A DNA stretch of 20,860 nucleotides from Acidobacteriaceae bacterium (GTDB taxonomy: Bacteria > Acidobacteriota > Terriglobia > Terriglobales > Acidobacteriaceae). Position 1 is the stretch's first letter; the number at the start of each line of letters is the position of its first letter. This document shows positions 8,271-17,900 of the stretch, one piece after another. The DNA is taken from positions 1 to 20,860 of the forward strand of contig JAOAPJ010000135.1 of assembly GCA_025462805.1 (NCBI GenBank). The letters are read 5' to 3'. Both the position numbers and the translations under genes were made by a program. Below the pieces are notes generated by a model. That model had not been told where the DNA came from, ran no database searches, and saw only the letters and a program-made list of their open reading frames with translations.

Positions 8271-8864
8271 ATGAGCGATAAGCTTGGCGGCATGATCAAG
8301 AAGGATTTTGTAGGGAGACGGATGGTGCTCGCCGGCATGCTGGCGGCGTGCGTGTGTGTTGTTGTACCGATCGGGGTGGCCCAGCAGGAGAACCCCGCTG
8401 CGCTCGCAGTGGCACCGCCCGGCGTATTGCGCGCCGCTGATCTAACCAGTCTATTCCCACAGCAGGTATTCTTTCGCGGCCAGAGCGCTACGGTGCAGAT
8501 GCGCAACAGCGGCGGAATCCGTTATGGGGATGGCATGGTGACGATGGCGGCGCTTGTAGACACGTCAGGATATTCCAGCGGCATCCAGCAGCGGTATCAG
8601 GCATATCTGATCACCGAGGTGCCGTTGCGGATCGATGGTGCGAGTGGCCGGAAGCTGCTGCCGGGTGCCTATGGCGTGGGTTTCATTCAGGACAACCGCT
8701 TCATCGTGATGGACCTGGGGGCGCACGAGCTAATGAACGTGGCCAGCGAGCGGGATGCAGGGCTGCACCGCGCTATGCCGTTGCAGGTAATGCAGGCACC
8801 GCAGTCCGGGAGTTACCGCCTATATGTGGGGCGCGCGTTCGTCACCTTACAGAGGGCCGAGTAG
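8271..8864 (+). CDS. Secreted protein of unknown family, partner of the cytochrome
   Basis: ATG 8271 gives 197 residues; ATG 8292 (190 residues) is equally possible, as neither has a strong ribosome site. A typical signal peptide follows the second Met: MIKKDFVGRR, then a hydrophobic stretch and a likely cleavage after GVA before QQE. The mature part begins with a Pro/Ala linker, then a mostly beta-rich domain: PQQVFFRGQSATVQMRN, a G-rich turn, PGAYGVGFIQDNRFIVMDLGAHE and a final SGSYRLYVGRAFVTLQ. There are no cysteines in the mature region and no heme motif. I recognise no family. The 14-base gap to the cytochrome gene and the shared terminator make joint transcription and a shared periplasmic job likely. 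Confidence 0.75.
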   Translation: MSDKLGGMIKKDFVGRRMVLAGMLAACVCVVVPIGVAQQENPAALAVAPPGVLRAADLTSLFPQQVFFRGQSATVQMRNSGGIRYGDGMVTMAALVDTSGYSSGIQQRYQAYLITEVPLRIDGASGRKLLPGAYGVGFIQDNRFIVMDLGAHELMNVASERDAGLHRAMPLQVMQAPQSGSYRLYVGRAFVTLQRAE

Positions 8865-8892
8865 AGACCAGCCGACGGCTTGGGCCGGCCCC

Positions 8893-8932
8893 AACGAAAA
8901 AGGCCACACTCACGAGTGTGGCCTTTTTCGTT
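8893..8932. terminator. Bidirectional intrinsic terminator
   Basis: AACGAAAAAGGCCACACTC (8893-8911) and its exact complement (8914-8932) make a perfect 19-base inverted repeat. In RNA this is roughly an 18-pair stem with a 4-base loop, flanked by A-run and T-run on both strands. It sits between convergent genes (stops at 8864 and 8942) and should stop transcription from both sides. Confidence 0.95.
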
Positions 8933-8941
8933 CTTCTTGCG

Positions 8942-11900
8942 TTAGTTGTAGGCGCCCACGACGACCTGGACAGGAAGCGTATGCACCAGGGCTTCGTTGG
9001 TAGTTGTGGATGCAGTGACCAGGACCGTGTAGGTTCCCGCCGGGACACCCGGGGGGAGCGTTCCGGCCGGGGTGGCACCGGGGGTCTTGTACGCCTGCTG
9101 GACGGTGGAGGCGTTCGTGACCACACCGCATCCGCTGATGCCAAATGAGATGAACACCAGAGTGAGTGCCCCCAGCATGGACTGCCAGTTGCGGCGGCGA
9201 GAAGGCAGACCCAACAGGAAGATGCAGGCCAGTGCCGTGCCACCAGTAGCGAACCACCAGCGGGAGGCTGGCTGCGGTGGGGTGTTGCTCGCTACCACAT
9301 ACCCGCCCGCCGCCCCTACATACAACGGGAGGTTGACGAATCCAGCGGGGGCGCTGTTCGCGGCGAAGGTGACGCTGGTGCTGGTGGTAGTCAGACCGGT
9401 GTTGAATCCGCAGGCCAGACCGGCAGGCGTGGAGCGTATACCACTTGCGTTGGTGTAGCCGATCACGCTGCAACTCAAGTTGACAGGTGTGGTTGCGTAG
9501 GCGCTCTGGAAGTTATAGATCGAGGTAATGCGCAGGTAGTAGGTCGCCTGGATAACGGGAGAGATCAGCGGATTCTGCTGGTTTACGCTGATGTCCGATT
9601 GGAGCGCGAAGTCTGCGCTCGTACGGTCGTCCAGGATGGTGAGGATGGTGCTGGCCGTAGAGGGATCCGACTCCTGTTGGAAACCGGGTACAGATACCCA
9701 CCCGTCATAGACCACATCGATTTGCACCTGGCCAGAGGGCAGATTGAGGTAGCCGTTCAGTTGGGGTATGACAAACGTGGCATTCCCGTTGGCGTCGATC
9801 GCCAGGCCACCGGAACTGAAGCCGCCGGACGTGCTGACCGGAGGAGTCAGCTGGATACCATTTGCATACACGATGAAGAAGCTGTTGGTTGGATTGCTCG
9901 CCCGAACATGGATGCTGAGTGTGAGTGAGTCCTGCACGGGATACGTTCCGCCGAGTCCGTTGGTGAAGCCGGTCGAGAGCCCTCTCGTGTCGGTGATCTT
10001 GAAAGTCGTGCTGGTTGCAGTGTTGGTCGAAGCTACCGTGGATGAGAACGTGACGGCCGGAGATGTGGAGCCGTTGTAATTCACTTCGCTGGTTGCGGGC
10101 GTGTAGGTCGCGATGAGGGTATGGTTCGCTGGCACGTCGCTCTGACCGACTGAAGTACTGGCGGTGGCGATCGCATTGCCACTCGGGTCAAAGCCTGGCA
10201 CCAGTTGTATGACCTTGGGCGTCACAGTGTTAAAGGTGATGCTCCCGCTCGGGGGGGTGCCGTTGCTGGGCAGTGTCGCAGACTGGACCACGGCAGTGAT
10301 GCCGATGCTGGCCGTACCTGCGCCGGTGTCTGTTTCCGCTGCATTGATGATCGTTGATGTGGCTGCTTTCGTTACTGTCACACCGTAGGGCGGTGTCTGG
10401 CAGGAACCGAAGCTGGCGTCGCCGCCGTAGGACACCACCAGAGAGTGTGTTCCATACGCGAGCAGATTGGAGTGGAAGGTTGCCGCACCCTCCGAATTGA
10501 GCGGCAGAGTGGTGATGACAGTGCCGTTGTCCTTCACCGTCATAGAGCCGGAGGGGATCGCGACGTTGCTGGGATTGAGGGTGCTGTACGGCTCAGCCGT
10601 GATGACCACCGGCGAACCATATGCAAGATTCGGTCCGGAGGTCGCAATGCTGTTGGCGTAGACCACCATGAAGCAGGACTCTGGCTTCACCAGGATCTGG
10701 TATGGCGCCGAGACACTGGGAGCGTACGGGCCTCCATGCGTGGAGTCACCGGCGTAGCGGGCATAGATCTTATAGGAGCCGCCGGGCAGCAGATTGTAGG
10801 AGCTATCTGTCGCTGTGCCGCCGCTGAGCGTCATCGTTTCGATTCCTGCCTGCGACGCAAGCGGGCTGGTGCTGAAGAGCGCGACCTCGCCTGTCGGCGT
10901 TGCACCTCCCGTGCTGGCGCTTGCTGCGGTCACGGTCAATTTCAACGCTCTGCTGTGAGTTGTGCAGTTGGCAGTTGTCACGGTCCCGCTGACGCAGACA
11001 GGAGCCACACCCGTTACGGCGTCGAGAACCTGGAGCGAGACGGTGCTGGGGGTCGTGTTCGGCGCCGCGTAGTTCGTGACGAAGCTGGCGATGTCAAAGC
11101 TGCCAAGGCCGGTGGCGGCGTCATAGCCCCCACCAGCGTTATAGCCGGTCATGATGTATGTCGCTGGCGTGGTCGCCAAGGCCGTGGTGCTGCAATTGGA
11201 CGTCCCCTGGGAGCATTGCACCGCATTGTTGCCTGTCTGGACGTCGTGATGCACGACGGTGCTGCCCGTCAGCAGGGAGTACAGCGCAGGATTCACATTT
11301 CCGAGCCCGAACCGGGTTCCACTATTGAGCCTCTGGACAGCGAGAGCCACTGCACCAGCGAAGACCGCGCTGGAGGCTTCTGTTCCGCCGGAATAGGTGA
11401 ACTGAGGCGTTGTTCCGGTGCAGTCCGTGGGTTGCATGCAGAACAGGTACGCGGTGTTGTTATAGCCCTGACTATTGTTCGCGCCGCTGCCGGCGAAGAA
11501 CGAAACATCGGGCAGGATGCGAGCCGTCCTGCTGATGGCATTCGCCTGAGCGTTGCCGCTCTGGTAGGAAGGAATGGGCTGCGGCTTGGAGCTGCCGTCC
11601 AGCCCGACGGTGCTGATGCCGCCTCCTCCGGCAAAAATGACAGAAGGCGTGGTTCCGGCGCCGCCGCTGCTCTGATGGCCGGGGGCTGTCGTGTAGACAG
11701 GATTGCTATCGTTCCAGGCCTCCTCCGGGATGTACGCCAGGGCGGAGGTATATGTGCCGGAGTTGGTAGTGCCCCAGTAGCCTGTGTAGTACGGAGACGC
11801 GGTGGACCCGGGGTAGGGGTAGACAAAGTCCGTGCCGCCCACTGCCGTTACAAAGGGCGAGCTGGCATAACCGTTCACCGCAAAACCACTCTTCGCAGCT

Positions 11901-13126
11901 CCCGCTGTTCCGGGAATCTCACATCCTGCGGGGCCGGCGTTGCCTGCAGCCGCGACCACAGTCATGCCCTGAGCCGCAGCCTGCTCGTAGACCTGATTGA
12001 GGAATGGCATCTCCGCACCCAGCGCGGATTCACACTTCTGATAGCCGTTGAGCAGGACCTGGACCTGATTGTCTTCGACAGCGCGGAGAAGTGCGAAGTT
12101 GATGCCGGTGTCGTAGTCCGTGGTTGCCGACGTGTAATAAATGATGTTTGCGTTTGGCGCGACGGCGCTCAGCACCTCGATCTGCTTGTAGCCGATGAAA
12201 GCGTCGTTGTTCAGGCCGGGATCGTTGCCATCGACGATGACCGTCGGCGGGTTGGCGCCAAGCCCGAACACGGTGCGGTAGTTGTTGATGTAGGTGACAT
12301 TGATATTCGAGTCGCCAATCACCCCGATCGCGACCTTCGCTCCGCCAAGCCCGATGCCGGTAGCGGCCGGAATGTCATAGATCACGGAGAGGTCTCCGGG
12401 AGAGACGCCAAATGTCGCCGTTGTGCCGGTGCCGCTGGTGAGCAGCGGCTTGAGTGTGTGCGTTGCTGCGTCGAGGGTGGCCTGACGCCTGGGAACAGCT
12501 GCCTGCGCGCTGAAGTTATTCAGCGATGCAAAGCCAGTAACGACGCTGCGCAGCGCAGCAGGGATCTTGGGTGCCGTTGCGTTCGCCGTGAAGGTCCGTC
12601 CGCCGATCGCGTAGGTGTGGATCTCGGTCTGGAAGGTAGAGCGCATCTGCTCGGCAGTCGCGCTCACTTCAATGGCCATGTGGTTATTGAAGACATGACC
12701 AACCGCGACGCCCTGCGATGACAGGTAGCTGGTCACCGTCTGCAGGTCGGAATCGGCAACGCCGAACTGTTTGCCAAATTGTTCGGTCGTGAGCCACTGA
12801 TGGTAGTTCGGTGAGCGCGGGTCCTGCTGCGCGGCGATCAGGGCCTGCAGCGTCTGTTCCTGCTCCGCCGAACGGCGCATCACGAGCAGCATGCGTCCGG
12901 ATGAGGTCGCGGGGGCAAGTCCGCGGTCAAACTCAGCTCGCGCCCAGGGATGTACGGAGGAAGGGAGAGCCACGAGCGAGGAGGACTCAACCTGCCCATT
13001 CAAGCGGGGCACTGCCTGCGCATGGAGTATGGGTGTGCCGCTCGCGGCGGTCAATAATGCGGCACCAATCAAGGTAAGCGCAATGCGCGCTTGAGAAAGA
13101 AGGACACTTTGTTGAACCATACTCAT
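8942..13126 (-). CDS. Sedolisin (S53) family protein with Ig-like repeats, probably catalytically inactive
   Basis: ATG 13126 is preferred to an upstream TTG at 13150 (ATG 13120 is also possible), giving 1394 residues. Domains: signal peptide (about 1-37, ending in HAQA); pro-kumamolisin activation domain (about 40-195, with SPNYHQWLTTEQFGKQFG); S53 domain (about 215-700); three or four Ig-like repeats of the P-x-G-x-V/I-x-F ... Y-x-G-D type (about 700-1050); further beta-rich sequence; and a C-terminal hydrophobic segment followed by an RRR cluster and a second hydrophobic stretch. The calcium-site marks HDVQTGNN and YDAATGLGS are kept. The catalytic marks are not: GGTE (Glu583) stands for GGTS, AAGNAG (Asn396) for SGDSG, and Ile311/Gln315 stand for the Glu and Asp of E-x-x-x-D. 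Family members are secreted acid peptidases. This one is likely a surface binding or structural protein. Confidence 0.9.
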   Translation of the reverse strand: MSMVQQSVLLSQARIALTLIGAALLTAASGTPILHAQAVPRLNGQVESSSLVALPSSVHPWARAEFDRGLAPATSSGRMLLVMRRSAEQEQTLQALIAAQQDPRSPNYHQWLTTEQFGKQFGVADSDLQTVTSYLSSQGVAVGHVFNNHMAIEVSATAEQMRSTFQTEIHTYAIGGRTFTANATAPKIPAALRSVVTGFASLNNFSAQAAVPRRQATLDAATHTLKPLLTSGTGTTATFGVSPGDLSVIYDIPAATGIGLGGAKVAIGVIGDSNINVTYINNYRTVFGLGANPPTVIVDGNDPGLNNDAFIGYKQIEVLSAVAPNANIIYYTSATTDYDTGINFALLRAVEDNQVQVLLNGYQKCESALGAEMPFLNQVYEQAAAQGMTVVAAAGNAGPAGCEIPGTAGAAKSGFAVNGYASSPFVTAVGGTDFVYPYPGSTASPYYTGYWGTTNSGTYTSALAYIPEEAWNDSNPVYTTAPGHQSSGGAGTTPSVIFAGGGGISTVGLDGSSKPQPIPSYQSGNAQANAISRTARILPDVSFFAGSGANNSQGYNNTAYLFCMQPTDCTGTTPQFTYSGGTEASSAVFAGAVALAVQRLNSGTRFGLGNVNPALYSLLTGSTVVHHDVQTGNNAVQCSQGTSNCSTTALATTPATYIMTGYNAGGGYDAATGLGSFDIASFVTNYAAPNTTPSTVSLQVLDAVTGVAPVCVSGTVTTANCTTHSRALKLTVTAASASTGGATPTGEVALFSTSPLASQAGIETMTLSGGTATDSSYNLLPGGSYKIYARYAGDSTHGGPYAPSVSAPYQILVKPESCFMVVYANSIATSGPNLAYGSPVVITAEPYSTLNPSNVAIPSGSMTVKDNGTVITTLPLNSEGAATFHSNLLAYGTHSLVVSYGGDASFGSCQTPPYGVTVTKAATSTIINAAETDTGAGTASIGITAVVQSATLPSNGTPPSGSITFNTVTPKVIQLVPGFDPSGNAIATASTSVGQSDVPANHTLIATYTPATSEVNYNGSTSPAVTFSSTVASTNTATSTTFKITDTRGLSTGFTNGLGGTYPVQDSLTLSIHVRASNPTNSFFIVYANGIQLTPPVSTSGGFSSGGLAIDANGNATFVIPQLNGYLNLPSGQVQIDVVYDGWVSVPGFQQESDPSTASTILTILDDRTSADFALQSDISVNQQNPLISPVIQATYYLRITSIYNFQSAYATTPVNLSCSVIGYTNASGIRSTPAGLACGFNTGLTTTSTSVTFAANSAPAGFVNLPLYVGAAGGYVVASNTPPQPASRWWFATGGTALACIFLLGLPSRRRNWQSMLGALTLVFISFGISGCGVVTNASTVQQAYKTPGATPAGTLPPGVPAGTYTVLVTASTTTNEALVHTLPVQVVVGAYN

Positions 13127-13258
13127 CCGGTAATCCGTTCCGCACCGCAAGGCTCAATGGCCCATAGAGGTGTCTGGGGGACCCTTCATGAGAACGCGCC
13201 TGAGTGGTAGGCGCGACTCGCAGTGGACTCATTATGGCAACTAAAAGTAGTGGCTTCT

Positions 13259-13290
13259 GTTCCACGAAAGTGCCAGCGTGGAACCACGAA
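13259..13290. repeat. Overlapping inverted and direct repeats upstream of the sedolisin gene
   Basis: GTTCCACG (13259-13266) and CGTGGAAC (13277-13284) are inverted arms 10 bases apart; the right arm also forms the palindrome CGTGGAACCACG (13277-13288). CCACGAA occurs directly at 13262-13268 and 13284-13290. The cluster lies about 135 bases upstream of the gene start and may be an operator or leader structure. The rest of 13127-13408 shows no clear gene; I could not find a convincing promoter. Confidence 0.35.
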
Positions 13291-13408
13291 GGCGGTGCTA
13301 ACCCACCCCGGAAAGAGCAGATCTAATTGATTACTACATGTCATTGGTACCGTTACTGCGTGCTGCGGCAGGAGAAGAAAGTGGGAAGCTTTTGCGCAGC
13401 AAAGAAGC

Positions 13409-13431
13409 GGGGCCGTCCCAGGGACGGCCCC
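13409..13431 (-). terminator. Terminator of the efflux operon
   Basis: GGGGCCGTCC and GGGACGGCCCC form a stem of 10 to 11 pairs with a tiny loop, 47 bases downstream of the outer-membrane factor stop on the minus strand. Read on that strand it is followed by CGCTTCTTT, a modest T-rich tail, so it best fits termination of the leftward efflux operon. Confidence 0.7.
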
Positions 13432-13477
13432 ACGCATCATTTCCTAAGCCTATGTTGAGTTCTACAAATCGTAACTG

Positions 13478-14965
13478 CTATTGTTGCCATCCTCCGCCAA
13501 GAGCGTTGTAGAGCTGCACCAGCGAGAGCATCTCCTGCTCGCGGGCGGTGGCCAGCGTTAACTCGCCTTGGAAGAGCGTGGTCTGGTTGGTGAGTACGTC
13601 GAGATAGCTGGAGTACCCGCCCTGGTAGCGCTGGTTCGAGAGATCCACTGCGTCGCGCGATGCGCCAACCAGCCGCTCCTGCTCCTCGCGGAACTCGCGA
13701 AACTTCTGGTAGGCAATCAGCGCATTCGAGACGTCCTGGAACGCCTGCGCAATGGTCTTCTTATAACTCAGCAGGGCTTCCCGTTCCTGAGCCTCGGTCA
13801 GGCGTACGTTGTTGCGCAGCCGGCCGGCGGTGAAGATAGGTTGAGTCACCGCGGCGCCGTAGTTGTAGAGAAATGCCTGTTGCGTGAAGAGACTGTTCAG
13901 AGCATTGCTGCCGGTACCAACCTGTCCGGTGAGCGAAATAGCCGGAAAGTAGGCCGCGCGCGCGACCCCAATCTGCGCATTCGCCGCGATCAGCGCTTCT
14001 TCAGCGGCTCGTATGTCCGGGCGGCGCTCGATCAGCGATGAGGGCAGGCCGGCCGGCACCACCGGCAGGCGCGGCTGCTGATCGATGGGCAGACCACGCG
14101 TGATCGGACCGGGGTTCTGGCCCAGCAGGGTCTGCAGGGCATTCTCCTGCTGCGTGATCTGCCGTTCGAGGTCGGGGATCTGGGCTGCGGCGGTGCTGAC
14201 CAGCTCTTCGGCCTGACGGACGTCGAGCAGGCTGGTGCTGCCGCCGGATTCAAGCGTCTGAGTGAGCTGCAGCGATTGCTGACGCGAGGCCAGTGTTCGC
14301 TTCGCGATCTCCAGCTCGAGATCAAGCGCCCGTAGCTGGAAGTACCCGGTCGCGACGTTCAGGATGAGCGTGTCGGCGACAGCGCGCTGGTTGAAGCGGC
14401 TCTGCAGCAGCTGAGCGCGGGCCGCACGGGTGGCGCTGCGGTACTGACCCCAGAAGTCGAGGTTCCAGGACGCGGAGCTGGTGAGTTCGCCGAGATGCGA
14501 GACGAAGGAGCCCAGGCCGCCGAACTGAGCCGACGGGAAAGCCTGCGAGTTGTAGCCGCCGCCGGCAGAGATCTGCGGGAACTGGTTGGATCGTGTGACC
14601 CCGAGCTGCGCCTGCGCTTCCAGCACGCGTTCGGCCGCGATACCCAGGTCGTAGTTTTGCTTGATCGCGATGCGGATCAGCTGCTGCAGTTGCGGGTCGC
14701 CGAAGACCTCCCACCACTTCTCATCCCCCAGCGAGATTGCGTTGGTTGGCGGAGTCTCCGACTGGCCGGGCAGGGCCTTGCCTTCCCGGTCATGCGGCGT
14801 CTCGCTGGATTGCGTATTGCCGGTTGTCTCCGCGCTGCGGTAGACAGCCGGGGTATCGATCGCAGGCCGCTTGTAGCGTGGACCCACGGTGCAGCCGGTG
14901 AGCATAGGGATCGTAGCCAGCAGGGCTGCGGAAAGGAGTACGGGCCGGATGTGCTCCTTACTCAC
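13478..14965 (-). CDS. Outer-membrane efflux lipoprotein (NodT/OprM-type TolC family)
   Basis: GTG 14965 is the start, with GGAGG at 14972-14976; its first bases overlap the stop of the pump gene by 4 (GTGA), a mark of translational coupling. The 495-residue product has a lipoprotein signal with lipobox LTGC (Cys25), then CTVGPRYKRPAIDTP, the standard beginning of OprM/NodT proteins. Two outer-membrane-factor repeats follow: long helices alternate with GYFQLRALDLE, SGGSTSLLDVRQAEE, LIERRPDIRAAEEALIAANAQIGVARAAYFP and YQGGYSSYLDVLTNQT. Trimers of this family form the outer-membrane and periplasmic duct of tripartite pumps. It is the third gene of the operon; exported compounds cannot be inferred. 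Confidence 0.96.
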   Translation of the reverse strand: MSKEHIRPVLLSAALLATIPMLTGCTVGPRYKRPAIDTPAVYRSAETTGNTQSSETPHDREGKALPGQSETPPTNAISLGDEKWWEVFGDPQLQQLIRIAIKQNYDLGIAAERVLEAQAQLGVTRSNQFPQISAGGGYNSQAFPSAQFGGLGSFVSHLGELTSSASWNLDFWGQYRSATRAARAQLLQSRFNQRAVADTLILNVATGYFQLRALDLELEIAKRTLASRQQSLQLTQTLESGGSTSLLDVRQAEELVSTAAAQIPDLERQITQQENALQTLLGQNPGPITRGLPIDQQPRLPVVPAGLPSSLIERRPDIRAAEEALIAANAQIGVARAAYFPAISLTGQVGTGSNALNSLFTQQAFLYNYGAAVTQPIFTAGRLRNNVRLTEAQEREALLSYKKTIAQAFQDVSNALIAYQKFREFREEQERLVGASRDAVDLSNQRYQGGYSSYLDVLTNQTTLFQGELTLATAREQEMLSLVQLYNALGGGWQQ

Positions 14966-17900
14966 ATGCCACCTCCGGAGTGAACGGGCTCACGCTTCTC
15001 GCGCTTACGGGCGTGCTCGTCTCGCCGCTCCTTGCTGAAGCGATGGGAGACACGCTCCACCACGGCGAAGGTGACCGGGATGATGAAGATGGCGATGAAC
15101 GAGGCCGCGAGCATGCCGCCGATGACCACCGTCCCGATGATCCGCCGCGAGACGCCGCCCGCGCCTGAGGCGATCCAGAGCGGAATGCAACCCAGGATGA
15201 AGGCAAGCGCGGTCATCAGGATGGGACGCAGGCGGAGGCGCGCTCCGGCAAGCGCTGCGTCGTAGATGCTCTTGCCGGCCAGGTACTCGGAGCGCGAGAA
15301 CTCGACGATCAAAATGGCATTCTTCGCTGCAAGACCGATCAGCATGACCAGACCGATCTGCGCGAAGACGTCGTTCTCCAGACCGCGTAGCGAGAGTGCG
15401 AGGAAGGCGCCGAAGACAGCGATTGGCGTACCCAGCAGAACGCTGAAGGGCAGCGTCCAGCTCTCATACTGAGCAGCGAGGATCAGGAAGACGAAAAGCA
15501 GCGAGATGCCGAAGATCGTGCTTGACGACACACCTTTCTTGGCCTGCTGTTCCTGGTACGACATACCCTGGTAATCGAGTGCCATGCTGCTGGGCATGGT
15601 CTTCTTGAATACATCCTCGAGTGCCGCGGTGACCTGCCCGGAGCTATAGCCGGGAGCGCCGGCGACGATGATCTGCGCCGCTGCGTATTCGTTGTAGCGC
15701 AAGGTGAACTCGGGTCCGGTGATCCGCTTTACGCTGGTGAGCGCGCTGAGCGGGATGGAGTCGCCGGCCGCATTCTGTACGTAGAACTGGCCGATGTTAT
15801 CGACGCTCGTACGCGAGGTGCCCTCCGCTTCCACATAGGTCTGCCACTGGCGGCCGAAGCGGTTGAAGTAATTCACCAGATAGCCGCCCATGAAGGTTTG
15901 CAGCGTCTGATAGACGTCGGCCAGGGGCACGCCCTCCTGGATGGCCTTGGTGCGATCCACGTCGACAAAGATCTGCGGCACATTGGGTGTGTAGGTGGTG
16001 ATGGCCTGAGCGATCTCAGGGCGCTTGTGCAGCTCACCCATATACTTTGCGAGATTGTCGTTGAGTACCTGCGGATCGCCGCCAGAGCGGTCTTCGACCA
16101 CAGCGCTGACACCACCCGAGGAGCCCACGCCTGGGATAGAGGGAGGCGGGAATGAGAAGGCGATGCCCTGACGAATGCCGCCCAGCCGCATCGCCACATT
16201 CCTCTGGATAGCGGCGTACTGCTGGTCCTTGGACTTGCGCTGGTCCCAGGGCTTGAGTGTCACGAAGTAGAAGGCGTTGTAGGTGGACTGGGTAAAGCTC
16301 AGCAGGCTGAAGCCGTTTGCCGAGATGACGGACTCGATCCCCGGTACGCCGAGCAGGGCCTTCTCAACGCTGTGGGACGCCTCGACCGTCCGTTGCAGCG
16401 ATGCCGAGTTGGGCAGCACCATGCCAACGAACAGGTAGCCCTGGTCCTCAGAAGGTAAGAACGAACCTGGAATATCGCGCGCCACGAAGTACACGCCCGC
16501 GCTGACTACCGCGAGAAGCAGGAGCGCGAATCCGGACTTGCGAATCAGAAAGCCGGAGGTGCTGACGTACCCGTTGGTGGCACGCTCGAAGTTGCGGTTG
16601 AACCAGCGGAAGAAGCCAGCCAGTGGGCCGCGGGTCTCCTTCTTCGGCTTCAGCAGCAGGGCGCACAGCGCCGGGCTGAGAGTCAGCGCGTTGAAGGCGG
16701 AGAAGATCACCGAGATGGCGATGGTGACAGCGAACTGTTGATAGAGGCGGCCGGTGATGCCGGGAACCGCAGCGGTAGGGATGAACACCGCCGCAAGGAT
16801 GAGAGCGATGGCAATCACCGGGCTTGAGACCTGCTCCATGGCGGCGAGCGAGGCCTCCTTCGGCGACATGCCCTCTTCTATGTGTTTCTCGACTGCCTCG
16901 ACCACCACAATGGCATCGTCGACCACCAGACCGATAGCCAGCACCAGTCCGAGCAGCGAGAGCGTATTGATCGAAAAGCCCAGCGCCGGGAAGATCACGA
17001 AGGTGCCGATGAGCGAGACCGGGACTGCGAGCAGGGGAATCAGAGTGGCGCGCCAACCCTGCAGGAACAGGTAGACAACTAGGATGACCAGGACGAGTGC
17101 GATGAGCAGCGTCTTGACGATGTCACGCAGGCCGGCAGTCACCGCCTTGGTCGTGTCCAGCGGAATCGAGACGATCATGTCCTGCGGGAAGGTGCTTTTC
17201 AGCTCATTCAGGCGCCTGGTGACACCTTCCGCCGCGGCGACTGCGTTTGAGCCCGGGAGCTGGTACAGCGCCATGATGGCCGCAGGTTTGCCGTTAAACT
17301 TGCCGACCGGCGAGTAGACCTGTGCGCCCAGCTCGATACGAGCCACATCCTTCAGCCGCAGCACGGAACCGTCGGGATTGGCGCGGATCACGATCTCGCC
17401 AAACTCTTCCTGGGTGACGAGCCGGCCCTGGGAGCGAACCGTGTACGTGAACTCCTGCCCGGCCGGCACGGGATCACCACCGATCTGCCCGGCGGGGTTC
17501 ACGTTGTTCTGCACCTGCATGGCGCTGATGATCTGCGGGACCGTCACACTCAGCTTGGCGAGCTGGTCTGGCTTCACCCAGATGCGCATGGCGTACTGGC
17601 CGCCGAAGATCTGCGCGCGCGCAACGCCCGGCAGACGCGTCAACTCATCGGCCAGGTTGATGAAGGCGTAGTTGTTGAGGAACGTGCTGTCATATGTGCC
17701 GTTGGGCGAGGACAGCGCGATCAGCATCAACGGAGAGGAGAGCGACTTGAGCACCTGCACGCCGGCGGTGTTGACCTGCGAGGGAAGCTGCGGGGTCGCC
17801 TGGCTCACGCGCAACTGCGTCAGCACCTGGTCGATGTCGGGATTGGTACCGATCGCGAAGTCGACGGTGAGCTGTGTCTGCCCGTTGTTGGCGTTCGTGG

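Noticed and set aside
10445..12721. Open frame of 758 codons antisense to the sedolisin homologue
   Set aside because: Arg/Gly/Val-biased shadow of a gene with clear domains on the other strand; no signal, domain or ribosome site of its own.
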